A stretch of 64,000 nt of DNA from positions 101,721-165,720 of the forward strand of contig JAVTVY010036995.1 of assembly GCA_036873755.1 (NCBI GenBank). The letters are read 5' to 3'. The number at the start of each line of letters is the position of its first letter. The stretch's first letter is position 1. Made by a program: the position numbers and the translations under genes. Origin of the DNA: Hanleya hanleyi (taxonomy: Eukaryota; Mollusca; Polyplacophora; Lepidopleurida; Hanleyidae). The notes beneath the pieces are model-generated. The model saw nothing but the letters and a program-made list of their open reading frames with translations. It was not told where the DNA came from and made no database searches. Shown piece after piece: positions 56,597 through 64,000 of the stretch.

Positions 56597-56890
56597 GGTG
56601 AGTGAATAGGATTTAATGTCGCTTTCAACATTGAGTGAGTGAATAGAATTTAACGTCGCTTTCAACAATATATCAGTTATATCATGACGAACCAACTACG
56701 CACCACACAGCCCAGTTGTGTTCCTGCTACTTCAAAAAAGAAATCTTTGAAGCAGCATGGAACTACATTGTAGACACACTCCATCCACCTCATAAAACAC
56801 AGAGGACAGCACACAAGACACAGACAGGACGTTTACACGGTGCAATAAAGACAAGTGATATTACAGTGCTAGACATCACATCAAGTTCCT
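56597..56890 (-). mobile_element. SINE family 2 copy with doubled tail
   Basis: Inverted match to 34095-34380 (CAGCCCAGTTGTGTTCCTGC, CACCTCATAAAACACAGAGG). The tail unit GTGAGTGAATAG.ATTTAA.GTCGCTTTCAACA occurs twice (56598 and 56635), suggesting slippage or insertion into an earlier tail. Confidence 0.75.
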
Positions 56891-57129
56891 GTGGGTTAGA
56901 TGTTATTCTCTCAAAGTATGTTGTACATTTATGTGAGGATTTGACCCCAGCTGTGACGTATTCATGAAATGGAATTCTCGAATAACAGGGTCATTAAGTT
57001 TTCACACAAAATCGCTGTTTTTGAGATGAAAACAGCTATTATTCTCTGTAAACATAGAAAGTATTGTACACCGCAGCATGTACACTGTACGATTTACTTG
57101 TTACTGCTAAGGAATCCAAGCAGTATAGT

Positions 57130-58436
57130 ATATAGCTACATTTTTGGATCTGTCGAAAGCATTTAACAGTCAATCACGAGATTTTATTAGCTAAACTGGA
57201 ACATTATGGATTTCGTGGCATATCTAATAAATGGTTAGAAAATTACCTTTTTAAAAGAATGCAGGCCGTAAATTATAATGGTTGTTTATCAAAACTCGCT
57301 CCTACCTTTTACGGTGTGCCCCAGGGGTCAATTTTAGGACCAATTCTTTTCTTAGTTTACATAAATGATATAACCAACGCGACCGACATGCTAAAATTTG
57401 TCTTATTTGCAGATGACACAAGCATAACATGTTCTTCTGAAAATCTCCAAGATGCTGCAGACATAATGTCCCAAGAGTTATGTAAATTGTACCAGTGGTT
57501 GTGCTCTAATCGATTATCCCTTAGTATCGACAAAACTAAATTTATGATTATAAAACCGTATCTAGCACATTCGAGAAGACCAGATACTGAATTAGGAACG
57601 TACCCCTTAACAAATCTCCGGAAATGAAATAGAGGTACTTCAAAACTTTAAATTTCTCGGTATTTATATTAATAATAACTTAACATGGGTCTCCCATATC
57701 GATTATATTTGTAAGAAAGTTTCCAGGAATATAGGACTACTCGATCATATTAAAAAGTCCGTTAACAAAAAAATACTATACATTTTATATTATTCTCTTA
57801 TATTTCCATATCTATCGTATTGTAATATTCTTTGGGGAAACACATACACTAGTCATCTTAGACCTTTGACCTCACTCCAATAACATTTTCAAATAAAGTA
57901 GACCACACTGAACCCCTTTCCGGAAAACCCAGATTTTACAGCTGAATAAACTTGTACTTACCTTTTACTGTTGATAGTCCACAAAATTTTCTACTGCTCA
58001 ACTCAACTGCCTAAAGCCTTTAGACATTATTTTACAAAACAATCAACAGTACATCACTATCAAACAAGAGGACATCAATTTAATATAGCTAGGCCGTTTT
58101 ATCGGGCAAACCTATCCTTCTACACCACTAAAATAGCTGGACCCCGTGAGTGGAATAAATTACCCTCCTCAATTAAATCCACATCATCTACTTCGCTATT
58201 CAAATCAAGCCTTAGGTCTCATATCTGCTTGAAGACTGACCTATCTCCATACACATATATGCACCTGGTATAATAATTCTAACTATGTTGTATATCAAGA
58301 CTACAAATTTTCGCATATTACATGTATTAGGGATAGAACAAGCCCCATGGGGCTTTATTCCCGCCTCTTACAGTTTGTGAGCATTAATAGAAATGAACAT
58401 TTATGTGGTGAATATAAATCAAATCAAATCAAAGAT
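57130..58436 (+). pseudogene. 5'-truncated non-LTR retrotransposon with reverse transcriptase
   Basis: The RT palm is recognisable: FLDLSKAF (57139 on), YGVPQGSILGPILFLVYIND (within 57259-57627) and FADDT with the catalytic aspartates, then NFKFLGIYI.N.LTW and a C-terminal GPREWNKLPSSIK block (57971-58273). Frames break near 57166, 57625 and 57880-57960. The 5' part (endonuclease) is missing. The 3' end is a short AAATC repeat (58416-58434), typical of Jockey/CR1-group tails. It is dead by truncation. Confidence 0.85.
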
Positions 58437-58822
58437 CGAGTATAACTGACCTTGTGCACAGTTACCTATTGGAAGAAAGTATTATGTATAAAATGCATTC
58501 TGGTTTTGGTTGATCTTCATATGTTTACAGAGAGATATAGAAGCTGTTTTCATAAAAAAAAAATCAGTGAGTTTGCATGAATACTCTACTTCATGACCTT
58601 GTTATTCTTTCATATAGCTAATAGTCTATTCTTGACACTTGAACCCTAACTCACTGGGGTGTTTTTTTCATTGCAAGTTTGAAAATGATCATGTTTCACA
58701 AAATCATCACTGGAAAGTGTTTTGATCAGGCTAAAAAGTCTACCTGTATGTTACCAAACTGCAAAGCAAGAATGCTAGGTCAACCTACAGGGGTCAACTT
58801 TGGATAGGTCACATATACTGTA

Positions 58823-59001
58823 CAGTAAATCCTCTAATTATACAATCACAGGAAGTTAAATTCATTGGAACAGGAAGTTAGCAACATGGTCCAAAATCAT
58901 GCATATAATCCAGCATTTCTCAGTATTTTAATCATTCTGGAGGGTGATTCAATTAATTGAAATGATTGAAGAGCCTGATTGAATTATTAGAAGATTGACC
59001 A
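58823..59001. mobile_element. TA-MITE family member
   Basis: CAGTAAATCCTCTAATTATA at the left and the inverted TGGTCAATCTTCTAATAATT at the right have TA on each side (58821-58822 and 59002-59003). It is similar to 37244-37493 and lies directly before the satellite. Confidence 0.6.
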
Positions 59002-59017
59002 TAGCCTGATTGTAGAC

Positions 59018-61730
59018 CAGTGTGTCACATAGACCAGTGTGTCACATAGACCAGTGTGTCACACAGACCAGTGTGTCACATAGACCAGTGTGTCACATAG
59101 ACCAGTGTGTCACACAGACCAGTGTGTCACATAGACCAGTGTGTCACATAGACCGGACCAATACATCACACAGACCAGTGTGTCACATAGACCGGACCAA
59201 TACATCACACAGACCAGTGTGTCACATAGACCGGACCAATACATCACACAGACCAGTGTGTCACATAGACCGGACCAATACATCACACAGACCAGTGTGT
59301 CACATAGACCGGACCAATACATCACACAGACCAGTGTGTCACATAGACCGGACTAATACATCACACAGACCAGTGTGTCACATAGACCGGACCAATACAT
59401 CACACAGACCAGTGTGTCACATAGACCGGACCAATACATCACACAGACCAGTGTGTCACATAGACCGGACCAATACATCACACAGACCAGTGTGTCACAT
59501 AGACCGGACCAATACATCACACAGACCAGTGTGTCACATAGACCGGACCAATACATCACACAGACCAGTGTGTCACATAGACCAGTGTGTCACATAGACC
59601 GGACCAATACCTCACACAGACCAGTGTGTCACATAGACCGGACCAATACATCACACAGACCAGTGTGTCACATAGACCAGTGTGCCCCATAGACCAGTGT
59701 GTCACATAGACCGGACCAATGTGTCACATAGACCAGTGTGCCACATAGACCGGACCAATACCTCACACAGACCAGTGTGTCACATAGACCAGTGTGCCAC
59801 ATAGACCGGACCAATACATCACACAGACCAGTGTGTCACATAGACCAGTGTGTCACATAGACCGGACCAATACATCACACAGACCAGTGTGTCATAGACC
59901 GGACAATGACAGTGTGTCACATAGACCGGACAATACATCACACAGACCAGTGTGTCACATAGACCAGTGTGTCATAGACCGGACCAATACATCACACAGA
60001 CCAGTGTGTCACATAGACCGGACCAATACATCACACAGACCAGTGTGTCACATAGACCAGTGTGTCACATAGACCGGACCAATACCTCACACAGACCAGT
60101 GTGTCACATAGACCAGTGTGCCACATAGACCGGACCAATACATCACACAGACCAGTGTGTCACATAGACCAGTGTGCCCCATAGACCAGTGTGTCACATA
60201 GACCGGACCAATGTGTCACATAGACCAGTGTGCCACATAGACCGGACCAATACCTCACACAGACCAGTGTGTCACATAGACCAGTGTGCCACATAGACCG
60301 GACCAATACATCACACAGACCAGTGTGTCACATAGACCAGTGTGCCACATAGACCGGACCAATACATCACACAGACCAGTGTGTCACATAGACCAGTGTG
60401 TCACATAGACCGCACCAATACATCACACAGACCAGTGTGTCACATAGACCAGTGTGCCACATAGACCGGACCAATACATCACACAGACCAGTGTGTCACA
60501 TAGACCAGTGTGTCACATAGACCGGGCCAATACATCACACAGACCAGTGTGTCACATAGACCAGTGTGCCACATAGACCGGACCAATACATCAGAACAGA
60601 CCAGTGTGTCACATAGACCAGTGTGCCACATAGACCGGACCAATACATCACACAGACCAGTGTGTCACATAGACCAGTGTGTCACATAGACCGGACCAAT
60701 ACATCACACAGACCAGTGGGTCACATAGACCGGACCAATACATCACACAGACCAGTGTGTCACATAGACCAGTGTGTCACATAGACCGGGCCAATACATC
60801 ACACAGACCAGTGTGTCACATAGACCAGTGTGTCACATAGACCGGACCAATACATCACACAGACCAGTGTGTCACATAGACCGGACCAATACATCACACA
60901 GACCAGTGTGTCACATAGACCAGTGTGTCACATAGACCGGACCAATACATCACACAGACCAGTGTGTCACATAGACCAGTGTGTCACATAGACCGGACCA
61001 ATACATCACACAGACCAGTGTGTCACATAGACCAGTGTGTCACATAGACCAGTGTGTCACATAGACCAGTGTGTCACATAGACCAGTGTGCCACATAGAT
61101 TTTAAATCAGTGTGTCACATAGACCATAAACCAGTGTGCCACATAGACCGGTGAGTCACATATATCATTAACCAGTGTGTCGCATAGACCAGTGTGTCCA
61201 TAGACCATAAACCAGTGTCACATAGACCAGTGTGTCACAGGGATTTTAAACCAGTGTGTTACAGAGATGTTAGGCCATTGTGTCACACAGACTATAAACT
61301 ATTGTGTCACATAGACCATAGAGTGTGTCAGCAATTTCAAAACAGTGTCACATAGGCCAGTGTGTCAGAGATTTTAAACCAGTGTGTCACATAGGTCAAA
61401 GGCCAGTGTGTCACAGACTATAAACCAGTGTCACATAGACCAGTGTGTCACAGATTTTAAACCAGTGTGTCACATAGATCATATAGGCCAGTGTGTCACA
61501 TAAACTATAAACCAGTGTGTCACATATACCAGTGTCACAGACCATAAACCAGTGTCACATAGACCATACACCAATGTGCCACAGACAATAGACCAGTGCA
61601 TGACATAGACCATAAACCAGTGTGTCACATAGATTAGTGTGTTACATAAATCAGTGTGACCATATATGATAAACCAGTGTGAACCAAAGACCAGTGTGTC
61701 ACATAGACCACAGACCAGTGTGTCACATTC
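59018..61730. repeat. Satellite of 17-bp and 39-bp units, 2.7 kb
   Basis: A 17-bp unit (GACCAGTGTGTCACATA) alternates with a 39-bp unit (GACCGGACCAATACATCA then CACAGACCAGTGTGTCACATA). Pure 39-bp runs dominate 59155-59580, mixed 39+17 order follows, and decayed units occur after 61090. As 39 is a multiple of 3, a 191-codon frame is produced with SHRPVCHIDRTNT-type repeats. This is not evidence of a gene. Confidence 0.95.
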
Positions 61731-61734
61731 AACA

Positions 61735-64000
61735 CTGAGAAATATAGTCATTCAGCAGAACTAACAAACATGACAAATGGAATGGTTCACTGTGTTAATA
61801 CATTGACTGCCGCCTACAAGTATACTCATAGCGGCGGGTTTACCAGATTCTGTTACTATGAATATTCTTCAAGTAACTCATTTCTACCATACCATAAACT
61901 GGATATGCTGGTGTCGCTGGTAATGCGACATACACAAATTTGCTACCAGTTTGTGAATGCTACTGGTTATCTCGTAGCTTTGGTTTTCCCCGAAAAAGCA
62001 TGATAGGAAAACTGAAACGAGTAGACTTCTATATATGGCTTGGCAAATGTAAACGATACCATGTGTTACTAACTATATACAAGAATAGGTATAAAACATA
62101 TGCGAGTTGAGGATACATGCTAATATCAGACATGTCAGAAAATAGCAGTTCTCTTACTCTATCTTGTTTGTCACACATATACATTTATATCAAGTGAAAC
62201 TTCAACATGATATGCTTATAATGGAAATATATGTGATTGTCTATCATACACATTTTGGATTCTAATTCTATATACAAGCATAACCTAACATGTACAAGCA
62301 GGGCTCAATATTCAATCTGATTTACAACATGGATGTATGTGAATATACAAACAAGATTTCATGTACAAATGGAAATTAACAATATCTAGCCATTCGGCAT
62401 CTCGTTGAGTCCTTTACACATCCACAGTTGTTATCAGTCAAGTCATACATAATCACAGGCAGAAATAATATCCATCATTCTATCTACAATTACCAGTTGT
62501 ATCGTTACGATAATTCAGGTCCGTAAAACAAGAGACTTCAAGATACGCCCGCACATATAAGATACGCCTGCACATATTTGACCAGATTTAATATTAGGAA
62601 TCTGACATGGCGATTGACATGAAGTAAATTTGGGCGCAGATTTGCAGATATGTGTATAATTTTGGTGTACTACAAACGATGGCTCCCCCACCTTCTTTCC
62701 CAAAACAACATTGCTTTATTTTGGACTTCCATGACATTGACATACCCTTGATCAGGCATACCTGAAATTTGGTCACATTCTGCAGCCCTGTTAATATAGC
62801 ACAGAAACCAGTACGTTCCACCATCTCCAGGTATTCAGGCCACCTTGACCTTACCCTCAAAATACATAGGTTTCTTTCTTGTCCCATGGGTAAGCTATAC
62901 TCGAAGTTTAGTACCAATCCATAACATGAAACTGGAGATATATTGCATCTAAATTTTAAGGATGGCCAGACAGATATTTGTGTATTGCACAGTTCCTCAT
63001 GAATGCCATGGTGATGCAGCATTGACAGCCTTTTGAAAAGAGATGTGTGCAGAAATACCTTCAAACTGGTCTATCCTGGAATGGTGAATAGGCTTTTTCT
63101 TTGCCATTAATTTGAAATATACCTATAAATTGATCACAATCCTAATCCTTGAACAATTTCAAGATTTTCCGATTTCGTGGGCACAGTGACCGATACCAAA
63201 GGAACAGCATTCTTCATTTCCACATTGGTAAGTTATGTATATGGTACCCAAAGTTTTGTACTAATCCATAACAAGGAAATGGAAGTAAAATTTTTCAATG
63301 ATTTTCTGATTTTGGGACAAAGTGACCTTGAAATGAATAAGGTTCGTCCTTGCTACATGCATGGGTAAGGTATACCCACAGTCTGAAACCAATCCATAAC
63401 CTGGGACTGGATATAAATTAACAGATGGCTAGATGGACGGACAAAAATCGCTATAGTATTATACACCTCATTTACATGTAATGGGCATTTACTTAGGACT
63501 AATGAAAAACAAGGTACATGAACAATTGCACTACTTGTGACATCATCAGCTATCTTAACAGGATAAACACTTCAAGACATCTCCCGTTTACAGGGTCTGC
63601 AGCTACACCCAGACAAGCAAACAGCTTAAGCACAATGGGAAATGCAATAATGGCGAAGTTAGTCATCAACTGCCAGATCTTTTCAGGTTTATTTTTTGAC
63701 AGATGTTAGGGGGGTTTCATTTTGTTTCTTGATACACCATATAATGGTATTTACATAGTCACCATCAGCTAATATGTACACCTGATAAGGCTGGTATGAA
63801 TTAAAAAAGCTTGTGTGTGACAAATTTAGCTGCCACTTTCCCTTGTTTTTCATCAGCTAAATAATGCATGTGAACATTCCCACATGATGTCTGGGTATGT
63901 GTGAAATGTAATCCTCTTTTCGAGAAGGATTTTCATCCGAGGTGAGGACAAACTTTTCTCGGCATCTATGAGCATTTCATTCAGTGGTGTTCATTGTTGG
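61735..64000. other. Intergenic, no gene recognised
   Basis: AT-rich sequence. Three similar stretches with GGTAAG.TAT then CCAATCCATAAC..G..ACTGG occur at about 62889-62935, 63229-63283 and 63364-63410, so 62690-63440 is probably a decayed dispersed repeat. No supported coding region is found. Confidence 0.45.

Noticed and set aside
59022..60072. 191-codon and similar frames of SHRPVCHIDRTNT repeats
   Set aside because: Produced by the 39-bp satellite unit, a multiple of three. The opposite strand is open as well, and there is no start or splice context.

Overview
The window is nuclear DNA of an animal, most likely a marine mollusc and probably a gastropod. The evidence is one spliced, vertebrate-like protein gene with long introns, several SINE families ending in (ACTC)n after a shared 3' tail, a 157-bp intronic satellite, and very many DNA transposons and retroelements. 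No bacterial operons, CRISPR arrays or convincing single-exon genes are present. The species call is inference from repeat style.

The only complete host gene is a cytoplasmic alanyl-tRNA synthetase (AARS1 type) on the + strand. I placed 22 coding exons from 26404 to 49244. They splice in phase with GT/AG borders and sum to 2898 nt, that is 965 residues plus stop. A candidate promoter with an NRF-1 palindrome and an ETS site lies near 24310-24404. The introns hold a chain of mobile and tandem repeats: a TA-flanked MITE, a SINE split by a transposon, a 49-bp tandem, a 25-bp minisatellite up to the exon 9 acceptor, a Harbinger-like element, a second TA MITE, and a 17-copy 157-bp array.

Left of the gene, 380-5660 is a nested LTR retrotransposon locus on the - strand. 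An LTR-internal-LTR-internal-LTR array (850-5152), primed by tRNA-Leu, sits inside the pol gene of an older Ty3/gypsy copy. Next come a MITE-like element with a perfect 5-bp target duplication (8022-9012), a reverse-transcriptase fragment (9857-10158) and a GC-rich minisatellite (10690-11310).

The most striking object is a palindromic element of about 10 kb (12076-22046). Its two arms of about 4.3-4.5 kb are inverted copies around a 1.15-kb spacer. It is flanked by TA and inserted into a SINE, which itself sits in a 65-bp tandem repeat. The arms carry satellites with CRE (TGACGTCA) and NRF-1 palindromes, hairpins whose two sides co-vary, matching (GT)n/(CA)n and (CAC)n/(GTG)n blocks, and a 64-codon frame kept open in both arms.

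Right of the gene, 49.3-64 kb holds more SINEs, a hairpin carrying AATAAA, a small TIR element, a degenerate tandem element, a truncated LINE with reverse transcriptase, and a 2.7-kb array of 17- and 39-bp units. I saw no second host gene there.
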